From UBA8337 sp965658615 (lineage in GTDB: Bacteria > Pseudomonadota > Alphaproteobacteria > RS24), in assembly GCA_965658615.1 (NCBI GenBank), contig CBFHSX010000007.1, forward strand, positions 1-54,354: a DNA stretch of 54,354 nt. Reading direction: 5' to 3'. A program made the translations under genes and the position numbers. The notes below the pieces were generated by a model. That model worked only from the letters and a program-made list of their open reading frames with translations. It was not told where the DNA came from and did no database searches. This document shows, in pieces, positions 17,202-25,873 of this stretch (the stretch's first letter is position 1; every line of letters begins with the position of its first letter).

Positions 17202-17252
17202 TTAAGCTCGGCGCGGGCCTCGCCTCTAATTAAGCTTGGCGCGGGCCTCGCC
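17197..17252. repeat. 28-bp tandem duplication at the thiG/dsbA junction
   Basis: Two adjacent 28-bp units, 17197-17224 and 17225-17252, differ only at one base (C17209 versus T17237). The thiG stop lies in copy 1 and the stop of the convergent dsbA-like gene lies in copy 2. With a single copy the two stop codons would interlock, as they do at ppx/rnd and at anmK/hydrolase. The simplest reading is a fairly recent slippage-type duplication that pushed two overlapping gene ends apart without damaging either. Confidence 0.9.
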
Positions 17253-17972
17253 AATGATGCGGTCCAGCGTGTCTTTCTCCAGTGCGCCGGGGAAAATCTG
17301 GTCGTTGATAACAAAAGCCGGCGTGCCGCTAATGCCGAGCACAGAGGCGACGCGCTGGTTACGGCCCAACACTTCTTGTACTTTTTTACCCTGGCCGATA
17401 CTGCGGATTTCAGCCGGTGAGAGTTTGATCTCCTGCAATGCGCGGTCAACCACAGCGTCATTGATTGCGCCCTGATGGGTCATCAACTTGGTGTGGAAGG
17501 TGAGGAATTTCAGCTGGTCGTCAATCGCCAGAGCGGCTTGCGCGGCGCGGCGTGAGCCATCGCTCAGGATCGGCAATTCCTTGAAGACCAGACGCACATC
17601 GTCATTTTCATTGACCACTTGCATGAGCGGTTCGAAGGCGCGTTTGCAATAGCCGCAATTATAATCGAAAAACTCGACAATGGTGATCGGCGCATCCTTC
17701 GGGCCCATGGAAAAATCGCCGTCGGCGAAATAGAGATCCTTGGCATTATTGCGGATGGCTGCGATTTTGCGCTCTTCTTCTAGTTTTTGGTAATGCGCCT
17801 GCATATTGTCCAGCGCGCGGCCCAAAGCCTCGGGATTGGCCATGAAATAATCGGCAATCAGCTTTTCGACTTCTTGCTTTTGCGTGTTGGACAGGCTATC
17901 CGCCTGCGCCGGTGTCAGGGCGGGGGCCAGCGCAAACAGCAGCGCGGCAATCATGGTGACTATACGACGCAT
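17226..17972 (-). CDS. DsbA/ScsC-family periplasmic thiol:disulfide oxidoreductase
   Basis: The 248-residue protein has a signal peptide (hydrophobic 5-20, cleavage near AQA-DS), an N-terminal helical segment (about 28-75) like that of ScsC/Com1-type proteins, and a thioredoxin fold with CGYC (C106, C109) in VEFFDYNCGYCKR and a cis-proline in ISGTPAFVIND. It probably forms or isomerises disulfides in the periplasm; the long N-terminal helix may oligomerise it as in ScsC, but that is inferred. It lies 18 nt downstream of the M48 peptidase gene. Confidence 0.9.
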   Translation of the reverse strand: MRRIVTMIAALLFALAPALTPAQADSLSNTQKQEVEKLIADYFMANPEALGRALDNMQAHYQKLEEERKIAAIRNNAKDLYFADGDFSMGPKDAPITIVEFFDYNCGYCKRAFEPLMQVVNENDDVRLVFKELPILSDGSRRAAQAALAIDDQLKFLTFHTKLMTHQGAINDAVVDRALQEIKLSPAEIRSIGQGKKVQEVLGRNQRVASVLGISGTPAFVINDQIFPGALEKDTLDRIIGEARAKLN

Positions 17973-17990
17973 TTTATCTTCCTTCTCGGC

Positions 17991-19337
17991 CTATCTTCTG
18001 CGGCCATTTCTGCGGGTGCTCAAAATATCGATGGCGCGAATATATTCGACTGACCCTTTAGGTAAACCCTTTATTGCGCGTTGCGCATGCGTAGCCGCTT
18101 CGGGGCTACCTGCAGCGGCATGATATTCGGCCAGCGCCCATTGCGCCAGCGCTGTTTTGTTCAATTGCCCGAAACCCTTGGAGAGCAGCAAATATGCCGC
18201 TCCATTGGTCGGGTCATCGCGCAGCGCATGGCGCAAATTGCTGATGGCCGCCTCATTAATGGCGCGATGCACTTCGCCACCATTGGCCCCGACCCCAAGC
18301 TGGCAGGTCGCCAGACCGATCCGCAAAAGCGGCTCGTCAGGCAGCAGGGCAACCGATTTCTCATACGGCGCAATGCCTTTGCCAGCGTCGCCCGTCTCGT
18401 AATAAATCTGCCCTTTCAACTCGTGCAAATAGGCATTATCCGGCGTCTCTTCAAGCAGCGTGTCGACCAGTCTGATGGCCGGGCCGCGCAGGCCCTGACG
18501 ATACAATGCGATGGCACGGGCATAGCGCGCCGGGCGGCTGTCATCATCCTTATAGCGACGCAGGGTTGTGTTGGGTGTGTCGAGAAAGCCGTAAATCTTT
18601 GCTTTAGCCATTTCATGACGGGTGACGAACGCGGGGTCGTCTTCGGCGTCGAAATAGTCGGAATCCTTAGCGCCTTGCACATAAGCATTGACGCGGTCGC
18701 GCGACATGGGGTGCGAGCGGGCATAAGGGTCTTGATATACTTCGCTGAGGATTTCCTGATTGGCCAAATGCTGCATCATGCCGATAATGCCTTGCGGCGA
18801 TTGGCCGGTGGCGTCCAGCAATTGCAATGCCGTATTGTCGGCTGCCGCTTCTTGGCCCCGGCTATAAGTAAGATAGCTGCGCATGGCGAATTGTCGGCCG
18901 CCGGCAATCAGCGCCATGCCGATATCGCCGGCCCCGGCCATAATCGAGCCGAGACCCAAAATCGTGGCAATCAGCATAGGGCCGGCCGAATTGGCGCGGG
19001 CTTCGCCACCGCGCGCCAAATGGCCGCCGGTAATATGGCCAATCTCATGCGCCAGCACGCCGATCACCATATTCGGCTTTTCCGCCTCCAGAATAAGGCC
19101 GGTGAAGATATACATATTTTGGCCGTTGGCGACGAAGGCATTGAGCGATTTATTATTGATCAGCGCTATGCCGATACGCTCCGGCTCGAGACCGGCCGCC
19201 ATCAAGAGCGGGCGCGCATAATCGGCCATCAGCCCTTCGATTTCCGCATCGCGAATAAGCCCCATGGCGCGCAAAGGGGCAGCCGTAAGCGCCAGTAAGG
19301 TTAAGGCGATGGTAAGGGTTTTGATCGGCTTCATCAT
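17991..19337 (-). CDS. Periplasmic M48-family metalloprotease with TPR repeats (BepA-like)
   Basis: 448 residues from the ATG at 19337 (a second ATG follows at 19334); the frame remains open further upstream into rne but without homology. A signal peptide (about 5-24) is followed by an M48 peptidase domain with the zinc motif HEIGH at 97-101 and a downstream SYLTYSRGQEAAADNTAL carrying the third ligand Glu. The C-terminal half (about 270-430) is TPR-like. E. coli BepA, of this architecture, degrades or assists outer-membrane proteins such as LptD. The gene follows rne by 34 nt. Confidence 0.9.
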   Translation of the reverse strand: MMKPIKTLTIALTLLALTAAPLRAMGLIRDAEIEGLMADYARPLLMAAGLEPERIGIALINNKSLNAFVANGQNMYIFTGLILEAEKPNMVIGVLAHEIGHITGGHLARGGEARANSAGPMLIATILGLGSIMAGAGDIGMALIAGGRQFAMRSYLTYSRGQEAAADNTALQLLDATGQSPQGIIGMMQHLANQEILSEVYQDPYARSHPMSRDRVNAYVQGAKDSDYFDAEDDPAFVTRHEMAKAKIYGFLDTPNTTLRRYKDDDSRPARYARAIALYRQGLRGPAIRLVDTLLEETPDNAYLHELKGQIYYETGDAGKGIAPYEKSVALLPDEPLLRIGLATCQLGVGANGGEVHRAINEAAISNLRHALRDDPTNGAAYLLLSKGFGQLNKTALAQWALAEYHAAAGSPEAATHAQRAIKGLPKGSVEYIRAIDILSTRRNGRRR

Positions 19338-19371
19338 CTCAAGCTGACAGCAAAATAAGGCGGTTTTGCGG

Positions 19372-21597
19372 CTAGCGTTGCCACCAACCGCGCTTTTTCG
19401 GCTGGTCGTCATCACCATCATCGGCACCATCATCGCTGCCTTCGGCGGCGGCCAGAACGACCTCTTCCGGTGCTTCTGCTTCAGGTCCGGCTTCAGAGCC
19501 CGCTTCGGCTTCCTCTTCAGGCTCATCAGCTTTTACTTCAATGATGATTTTTTGCGGTTCTTCATCGCTGCTAGCGGCTTCTTCGCCATTCTCGGCAGCT
19601 TCAACGCCTTCACCATCATCGGGGGCCGCTTCCGAACCGGCTTCCGCCTCGTCCTTGCGACGACGATTGCGGCCACCGCGACGTCCGCGACGGCGGCGAC
19701 GCTTCGGCTTGTCTTCATCATCACCGGCGGCCTCGACGTCGTTTTGGTCTTCGGCATCATCCGCTTCAACGGGCTCGGCGTCCGCCTCCTCAGGGGCGGC
19801 TTCGACCTCTGTGGCGTCATTTTCGCCATCCGATTTTCGGCGATTACGGCCACCGCGACGGCGCCGCTTGCGCTTGCCGTTTTCGCTATCCTCCAGCCCT
19901 GCACTCGGGTCGCCTTCCATGCGCGACACGCCATTGCTGCTGGTCTGGTTCGGCAGAATAATTGCCATCTCCATCGAGGTCAGCTCATTATCGATCTCGA
20001 CAATCACTGATACGCCCGTGCGGGTCTCGATTTCAGCCACTTGCGCGCGTTTTTGGTTGAGCAGATATATCGCCACATCCTGCGGCACTTGCACGGTCAG
20101 TTCGCCCTCGGAGAACTTGCCGGCATTTTCGTCGATTTGGCGCAGCACATGCAGAGCGCGGCTTTCCACCGAGCGTACTGTGCCGGAGCCGTTACAATGC
20201 GTGCAGGTCTCACTCGACCCTTCCAGCACACCGGCGCGCATGCGCTGGCGCGACATTTCCATCAGACCGAAGGAACTGATACGGCCCACTTGAATACGCG
20301 CACGGTCACTTTTCAGCGCTTCTTTCATCTTGCGTTCAACGGCGCGATTATTGCGGTTTTCATCCATATCGATGAAGTCAATGACCAAAAGACCGGCCAA
20401 GTCGCGCAGACGCGCTTGGCGCGCCACTTCCACGGCGGCTTCCAAATTGGTCGCCAGGGCGGTTTTTTCGACGGAGAATTCTTTTGTCGATTTGCCCGAG
20501 TTCACATCAATCGAGACCAGCGCCTCGGTCGGGTTAATCACCAGATAGCCGCCGGAGGGCAGGGCCACAACCGGATTGAACATGGCCGCCAGCTTATCCT
20601 CAACCCCGTGCTGCTTAAATAGCGGCAGGCCGTCTGCTTGCTGCTTGACCTTGCGCGCATGGCTCGGCATGAGCAGCTTCATATAGGATTTGGCTTCTTT
20701 ATAGGCCTCGGCACCCGCCACGGCGACTTCGTCAAATTCTTTCGAATAGAGGTCGCGAATACAGCGGCGAATGAGATTGCCTTCCTCATAGACAAGGGCA
20801 GGGGCTGACGAGCTGACGGTCTTCTCGCGTACTTCTTCCCATAGGCGCGACAAATATTGCCAGTCGCGGCGAATTTCGGTCAATGTGCGTTGCGAGCCGG
20901 CGGTGCGGACAATCAGCCCCATGCCTTGTGGCACATCGAGTTTCTCGACAATTTTCTTCAGCTTTTTGCGGTCGCTACCATTATTGATTTTGCGCGATAT
21001 GCCGCCGCCGCGCGCCGTGTTCGGCATCAGCACGCAATAGCGACCGGCCAGAGACATATAAGTGGTCAGCGCCGCGCCCTTATTGCCGCGCTCTTCTTTC
21101 ATCACCTGAACCAGAATAACTTGCCGACGCTTAATGACTTCTTGAATTTTATATTTGCGATGCAGATTGCGCTTATTGATCGGCGCGGCGGCCTCTTCAT
21201 GTGCGTCGCCGCCGACATCGGCAACGGCTTCGCCATTGGCTTCTTCTTCGCTGTCTTCTTGCTCATCCGTGCCGGCATCATCATCGTCCGATGCGGCTTG
21301 CTCGCGGTCTTCTTCGGCTTGCTCGGCCAAGAGCGCTTCGCGGTCACTGACCGGGATTTGATAATAATCCGGATGAATTTCGTTAAACGCCAAAAAACCG
21401 TGGCGATTGCCGCCATACTCAACGAAGGCCGCCTGTAGAGACGGTTCGACGCGGGTTACTTTGGCTAGATAAATATTGCCGCGCAGCGGCGCTTTGGTGC
21501 TCGACTCAAAGTCGAATTCCTGAATTTGACTGTTCTCGGTCACAACCACCCGTGTTTCTTCCGGGTGGACTGCATCGATTAGCATATTTTTGGTCAT
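19372..21597 (-). CDS. rne: Ribonuclease E
   Basis: The 741-residue endoribonuclease organises mRNA decay. The S1 domain (about 38-185) is split by an acidic, low-complexity insert (about 91-139) seen in alphaproteobacterial enzymes. Catalytic aspartates are D364 (SIDVNSG) and D407 (VIDFIDM); the zinc-link is C465-T-H-C468. The tail has two Arg-rich RNA-binding blocks (575-588, 631-648) separated by acidic stretches, and it ends KKRGWWQR, matching the short C-terminal GWW motif that binds PNPase in Caulobacter-type degradosomes. A long 5' region with tandem repeats precedes it, as expected for an autoregulated gene. Confidence 0.96.
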   Translation of the reverse strand: MTKNMLIDAVHPEETRVVVTENSQIQEFDFESSTKAPLRGNIYLAKVTRVEPSLQAAFVEYGGNRHGFLAFNEIHPDYYQIPVSDREALLAEQAEEDREQAASDDDDAGTDEQEDSEEEANGEAVADVGGDAHEEAAAPINKRNLHRKYKIQEVIKRRQVILVQVMKEERGNKGAALTTYMSLAGRYCVLMPNTARGGGISRKINNGSDRKKLKKIVEKLDVPQGMGLIVRTAGSQRTLTEIRRDWQYLSRLWEEVREKTVSSSAPALVYEEGNLIRRCIRDLYSKEFDEVAVAGAEAYKEAKSYMKLLMPSHARKVKQQADGLPLFKQHGVEDKLAAMFNPVVALPSGGYLVINPTEALVSIDVNSGKSTKEFSVEKTALATNLEAAVEVARQARLRDLAGLLVIDFIDMDENRNNRAVERKMKEALKSDRARIQVGRISSFGLMEMSRQRMRAGVLEGSSETCTHCNGSGTVRSVESRALHVLRQIDENAGKFSEGELTVQVPQDVAIYLLNQKRAQVAEIETRTGVSVIVEIDNELTSMEMAIILPNQTSSNGVSRMEGDPSAGLEDSENGKRKRRRRGGRNRRKSDGENDATEVEAAPEEADAEPVEADDAEDQNDVEAAGDDEDKPKRRRRRGRRGGRNRRRKDEAEAGSEAAPDDGEGVEAAENGEEAASSDEEPQKIIIEVKADEPEEEAEAGSEAGPEAEAPEEVVLAAAEGSDDGADDGDDDQPKKRGWWQR

Positions 21598-21788
21598 GAA
21601 TATCTCCCGCCACGGCAGCGGACAGGCAGAAGCTGTTCGGGCTATGGCGTATGTTTAGGGGGGACACCGCAGTTCGCGCACGCCCGACTGGCGGCAGCGA
21701 ATTCTGCATCATGCTCACTTTTTCAATATTTTGTGAATGATGAAGCACGCTGGGTCCCAAGTTAAAAGTTGTGATCCGGTAAAACCGG

Positions 21789-21824
21789 CCTGCATTTGTC
21801 TTAATGCCTGCATTTGCCTTAATG
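21789..21824. repeat. 18-bp tandem repeat in the rne leader
   Basis: Copies at 21789-21806 (CCTGCATTTGTCTTAATG) and 21807-21824 differ at one base, T to C. They lie next to a 5-bp hairpin with a 3-nt loop and inside the predicted rne leader RNA, where in other bacteria RNase E acts on its own mRNA. Confidence 0.85.
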
Positions 21825-21889
21825 TTCGGCCCGAGCGGCTCCGCAACGCGGCCATCGGTCGGGTGTCACCAAGGTGAAAACACACAAAA

Positions 21890-21918
21890 GTTTTAAGCGT
21901 GGTTTTACATGATTGCAA
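21890..21918 (-). promoter_or_regulatory. Candidate rne promoter
   Basis: On the minus strand TTGCAA (21918-21913), 17-nt spacer, TAAAAC (21895-21890). The predicted start near 21883 would give a leader of about 285 nt before the rne ATG at 21597. Long 5' leaders are typical for rne. Pattern evidence only. Confidence 0.4.
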
Positions 21919-22040
21919 GGTGAATAGTTGCACGTCGCAGAAAACGGCCAAAAACGGCGACTTTATTTCATACTGCAAAACTGCCTTGTCGGGCGCAAAT
22001 TTGCTATATTGAGACCATCAAACTGAGTCGGCCCGAGCAA

Positions 22041-23261
22041 ATGAAGAAGGCGATGGCGGGACAAAATCAAATTTTAGGCCTTTTATCGCGGGCGCTGTTG
22101 CTGCTTGTGATGCTGGCTGCGCCGACGCAGGCGCTCGAAAAGGTGAAAGATATTCGCCTCGGGGTCAGCGATGCGCGCACCCGTGTGGTGCTCGATCTCG
22201 GTGCGCGGGTCGATTTCGAGGTGTTCCTGCTCGATAATCCACGCCGCGTCGTGGTCGATTTGCCGAGCCTCGATTGGCCGTCGCAAACGCCGAAACCCGA
22301 TGGGCTGGTCGGCGGCATTCGCTTCGGCCAGTTCAGCGACACCAAAAGTCGTCTGGTCATTGATGCCGCCAAGCCGGTCAAGGTCGCCAAAAGCTTTTTG
22401 CTCGGCCCGTCCTCCGGTCTGCCGCATCGGCTGGTGCTGGATTTGGTGCCAAGCTCGGCCTCGGCTTTTGCCAAGCAAGTGGCGAAAGACCGCGAAGCCA
22501 AGCGCAAAACGGCCAAGGCGCAAGTGCCGCCACCTATCTTTAAGCCAAAGCCGAAAACCCGCACGCGCAGCAAGCCGATTATCGTGCTGGATGCCGGGCA
22601 TGGCGGCGTCGACCCGGGCGCGCATGGTGCCAAGGCGCGCGAGAAAAACGTCACTTTGACCTTCACCCGCGAATTCGCCAAACAGCTGCGCGCCACCGGC
22701 AAATATAAAGTCTATCTGACGCGCAATCGTGATATTTACATCCCGCTGCGCCAGCGTGTGAATATTGCTCGCAAACATGATGCGGATTTGTTCATCTCCA
22801 TCCACGCTGATGCCATTAAGCGCAAATCCGTGCGCGGCATGTCGATTTATACACTGTCGGAAACCGCCTCGGATAAAGAGGCGGCGGCTTTGGCGCGTAA
22901 AGAAAACCAGTCGGATATTATCGCCGGCATTGATTTTGCCGACCAGCCGGCCGAAGTGGCGAACATTCTGATCGATTTGGCGCAGCGCGAGACCAAAAAC
23001 CTGTCGGTCAAATTCGCCAATCTGGTAGTTGAAAATGCGCGTGGCAAAACGCGGCTGCTTGACCGCACGCATCGCTTTGCCGGCTTTCGCGTCTTGAAAG
23101 CGCCGGATGTTCCCTCTGTGTTGATCGAGCTGGGCTTTTTGACCAATCGCAGCGATGAAAAACAATTGCTCAGCAGTAGCTGGCGGCGCGGCGTTGCGGG
23201 CGCACTGGTGCGCTCGATTGATGCCTATTTCCGGCAAGGACGCAGGGCCGCGCTGCAATAG
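22041..23261 (+). CDS. amiC: N-acetylmuramoyl-L-alanine amidase (AmiC-like, AMIN + Amidase_3)
   Basis: The 406-residue protein has a signal peptide (about 10-31), an AMIN domain (about 35-140: IRLGVSDARTRVVLDLGARVDFEVFLLDNPRRVVVDLPS) that targets it to the division site, a basic linker, and a zinc amidase domain. Zinc ligands and catalytic residues are visible: H187 in LDAGHGGVDPG, E201, H255 in ISIHADA and E363 in LIELGFLTN. It cleaves the amide between MurNAc and the stem peptide during daughter-cell separation. It is followed by a PBP1A gene 82 nt later, a common pairing. Confidence 0.93.
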   Translation: MKKAMAGQNQILGLLSRALLLLVMLAAPTQALEKVKDIRLGVSDARTRVVLDLGARVDFEVFLLDNPRRVVVDLPSLDWPSQTPKPDGLVGGIRFGQFSDTKSRLVIDAAKPVKVAKSFLLGPSSGLPHRLVLDLVPSSASAFAKQVAKDREAKRKTAKAQVPPPIFKPKPKTRTRSKPIIVLDAGHGGVDPGAHGAKAREKNVTLTFTREFAKQLRATGKYKVYLTRNRDIYIPLRQRVNIARKHDADLFISIHADAIKRKSVRGMSIYTLSETASDKEAAALARKENQSDIIAGIDFADQPAEVANILIDLAQRETKNLSVKFANLVVENARGKTRLLDRTHRFAGFRVLKAPDVPSVLIELGFLTNRSDEKQLLSSSWRRGVAGALVRSIDAYFRQGRRAALQ

Positions 23262-23343
23262 TTTTTTCGGCTGCAATTTGACAGGCAAAATGCCATAGTG
23301 CCGCCCTAATTCGTCGTCATAAGGACGATGAAGAGGTGAATAG

Positions 23344-25818
23344 ATGAAGTTTTTGGGCAATCTTATCGGTATCGGCGTCACGCTTGGCGCGATTGGTCTG
23401 TTTGTGCTGGTTCTGGTGCTGTGGCGCTTGAATAGCGGTCTGCCCAATTACGAGCATTTGGCTAATTACACCCCGCCTGTGATGAGCCGCGCGCATGCAG
23501 GCGATGGTCGACTGATTGCCGAATATGCTCAAGAGCGGCGGATTTTTGTCCCCATTGATACCGCTCCGCCGCATCTTATTAATGCGTTTTTGGCGGCCGA
23601 GGACAAAAACTTCTACGATCATGTCGGGATTGATTTTGTCGGTATCCTGCGTGCCGTGGTGCAAAATGTCATTAATGTTACCACCGGACGTCGGCTTGAA
23701 GGCGCGTCAACCATCACCCAGCAAGTGGCGAAAAACTTCCTGCTGACCAGCGATGTTACCTTTGAGCGTAAGCTGAAAGAAGCCGTGCTGGCGCTGCGCC
23801 TCGAGCGCACTTTCACCAAGCGGCAATTGCTGGAATTATATCTGAACGAGATTTATCTCGGCATTGGCAGCTATGGTGTGGCAGCGGCGGCGTTGAATTA
23901 TTTCGACAAGCCGCTTTCGGATTTGACCATTGCCGAAGCGGCTTATTTGGCCGCCCTGCCGAAAGCGCCGAATAATTATCACCCGTTCCGCAAGCGCGCA
24001 CGGGCCATTGCGCGGCGCAATTGGGTCATTGGTCGGATGCGCGATAATGGCTATATCAGCAGTGATCAGGCCGTAGCCGCGGCGGCGCAAGACCTTATTG
24101 TCGCCGACCGCCCGGCCAGTCTGCGGCGTCACGCGGCAGAATATTTCGTCGAGGAAGTGCGCCGTCAGGTCTATGGGCTGTATGGCGAAAAGCAGCTTTA
24201 TGGCGGAGGTTTGTCCATCCGCACGACGCTGAATACGGATTTCCAAAAGCTGGCGAAGGAGTCTTTGCGCGATGGGCTGGAAGCCTATGACCGGCGTCGC
24301 GGCTATCGTGGGCCGGTGGCACAATTGGAATCGCTGGAAGCGTGGTGGGAGCAAATCACCGAATTTGATATTCCGTCCGATTTGGCGCCATGGCGCATGG
24401 CGGTGGTGCTGTCGGTCGATGATGAATTGCGTGAGGCGTCAATCGGCTTGCGGCCGCGCATCACGCGGGCGCGCCGGTTTGAAGACCGCATTGAGTTGGG
24501 CACGGTGGCACTGTCCGGTGTTACTTGGGCGCGCGCTGCGCCGTCGCCGGAAAACGGCTATAAAATCAAAGGCCCGAAAATCCGCAGCGTATCGCAAGTA
24601 TTGAACGTCGGCGATGTGGTTTGGGTTGCGCCCGATAAAGGCCAAGACAGCTATTCGCTGAAACAAGTGCCGCAGGTCAATGGCGCCATGTTTGCCATGG
24701 ATCCGCATACCGGTCGCGTGCTGGCCATGGTTGGCGGCTATAGCTTTGCGGCCAGCGAGTTCAACCGCGCCACACAAGCCAGCCGTCAGCCCGGCTCGGC
24801 CTTTAAGCCCTTTGTCTATGCCGCCGCGTTGGATAGCGGCTTCACCCCGGCCAGCCTGGTGCTCGATGCGCCTTTTGTGATGGATCAGGGCAAGGATCAG
24901 GGGCTTTGGAAACCGGAAAATTATGCGAGACGGTTTTACGGCCTGTCGACCCTGCGCCTGGGCATGGAGAAAAGTCGTAATCTGATGACCATCCGCATGG
25001 CCCAAGAAATCGGCATGCCGATTATCACCGAATATGCAGCGCGCTTTAACATTAATAAAACCATGCCCAATGTACTGGCCATGTCGCTGGGCGCGGGCGA
25101 GACGACGCTGGCGCGCCTCACCTCTGCTTATGCCATGCTGGTCAATGGCGGCAAGCGCGTCGAGCCGGTGTTTATTGACCGTGTGCAAGACCGCTATGGC
25201 AAGACCTTGTTCCGCCATGACAAGCGATCCTGCGTGGCCTGTGCCAGCGATATTTATGAACAGCAAGCCGCGCCCGACCTGCCGGATGAGCGCGAGCAAG
25301 TGCTGTCGCCGCAAACCGCCTATCAAGTGGTGTCGATGCTGGAGGGCGTCGTGAAGCGCGGCACAGGCAGGCGGATCTCAACGATTGGCAAACCGCTGGG
25401 CGGCAAGACCGGCACCACAAATGACAGCCGCGATGCGTGGTTTATCGGCTTTTCGGCCGACCTCGCCGTCGGTGTGTATGTCGGCTATGACGATAACCGC
25501 CCGCTTGGCGATGGCGAAAGCGGCGGTCGTGTGGCCGGCCCGATTTTCAAAGCCTTTATGGAGGAGGCCGTCAAAAGCGCACCGACGCCGCCTTTCCGTA
25601 TCCCCTCCGCTGTTAGCCTTGTGCGTATCAATGCAAAAAACGGTAAGCTGGCGCGGCCCGGCGATGAAACCGTCATCTTGGAAGCGTTTAAGGTCGGCAC
25701 GGAGCCGTCTTTGACCAGCAAGCCCGCCATTGTGCGCGGTCCGGGCGGCGGGGTTGCCAAAAAACGTCCGGCGTTGAATACGGAAACCGTTGGGGCCGGC
25801 ACGGGCGGGCTCTACTAA
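23344..25818 (+). CDS. mrcA: Penicillin-binding protein 1A (bifunctional glycosyltransferase/transpeptidase)
   Basis: The 824-residue class A PBP has an N-terminal membrane anchor (7-29), a GT51 domain with catalytic E86 in AAEDKNFYDHVGID and the GASTITQQVAKN motif, an OB-like insert (about 320-430), and a transpeptidase domain with SAFK (S485-K488), SRN (544-546) and KTGT (688-691). It polymerises and crosslinks peptidoglycan. GAGGTG lies 8 nt before the ATG. A perfect TTGACA at 23277 has no matching -10 at normal distance, so it may simply be read from the amidase promoter. Confidence 0.96.
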   Translation: MKFLGNLIGIGVTLGAIGLFVLVLVLWRLNSGLPNYEHLANYTPPVMSRAHAGDGRLIAEYAQERRIFVPIDTAPPHLINAFLAAEDKNFYDHVGIDFVGILRAVVQNVINVTTGRRLEGASTITQQVAKNFLLTSDVTFERKLKEAVLALRLERTFTKRQLLELYLNEIYLGIGSYGVAAAALNYFDKPLSDLTIAEAAYLAALPKAPNNYHPFRKRARAIARRNWVIGRMRDNGYISSDQAVAAAAQDLIVADRPASLRRHAAEYFVEEVRRQVYGLYGEKQLYGGGLSIRTTLNTDFQKLAKESLRDGLEAYDRRRGYRGPVAQLESLEAWWEQITEFDIPSDLAPWRMAVVLSVDDELREASIGLRPRITRARRFEDRIELGTVALSGVTWARAAPSPENGYKIKGPKIRSVSQVLNVGDVVWVAPDKGQDSYSLKQVPQVNGAMFAMDPHTGRVLAMVGGYSFAASEFNRATQASRQPGSAFKPFVYAAALDSGFTPASLVLDAPFVMDQGKDQGLWKPENYARRFYGLSTLRLGMEKSRNLMTIRMAQEIGMPIITEYAARFNINKTMPNVLAMSLGAGETTLARLTSAYAMLVNGGKRVEPVFIDRVQDRYGKTLFRHDKRSCVACASDIYEQQAAPDLPDEREQVLSPQTAYQVVSMLEGVVKRGTGRRISTIGKPLGGKTGTTNDSRDAWFIGFSADLAVGVYVGYDDNRPLGDGESGGRVAGPIFKAFMEEAVKSAPTPPFRIPSAVSLVRINAKNGKLARPGDETVILEAFKVGTEPSLTSKPAIVRGPGGGVAKKRPALNTETVGAGTGGLY

Positions 25819-25873
25819 CCCTTTACGAATTGCTATTTAGACTGTAGTTTCCGCCGCAATCAGGGAGTAGCAA

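Larger units (their letters stand above)
21598..22040. other. Long intergenic region between divergent rne and amidase genes
   Basis: These 443 nt hold no convincing gene. I see an rne promoter candidate (21890-21918, minus strand), two 18-bp tandem repeats (21789-21824), a small hairpin CCGGT/ACCGG (21776-21780 and 21784-21788), and a TATATT at 22005-22010 that could be the -10 of the amidase promoter but has no good -35 at normal distance. The minus-strand part is probably the rne leader of about 285 nt. An 87-codon open frame here (21715-21978, minus) crosses the promoter and repeats and is not credible. Confidence 0.6.

Noticed and set aside
18081..19298. 405-codon open frame on the plus strand opposite the M48 peptidase gene
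   Set aside because: It is antisense to a well-supported gene and has shadow-type composition (His/Gln/Arg-rich), with no recognisable domain.
21715..21978. 87-codon minus-strand frame in the rne leader, containing the 18-bp repeat twice
   Set aside because: It starts upstream of the likely rne promoter, has no ribosome site or homology, and its repeated residues simply reflect the DNA repeat.
23277..23310. Perfect TTGACA upstream of mrcA
   Set aside because: No acceptable -10 at 15-19 nt; not called as a promoter.
24439..25326. 295-codon minus-strand frame opposite mrcA
   Set aside because: Shadow of a certain PBP1A transpeptidase domain; no motif.
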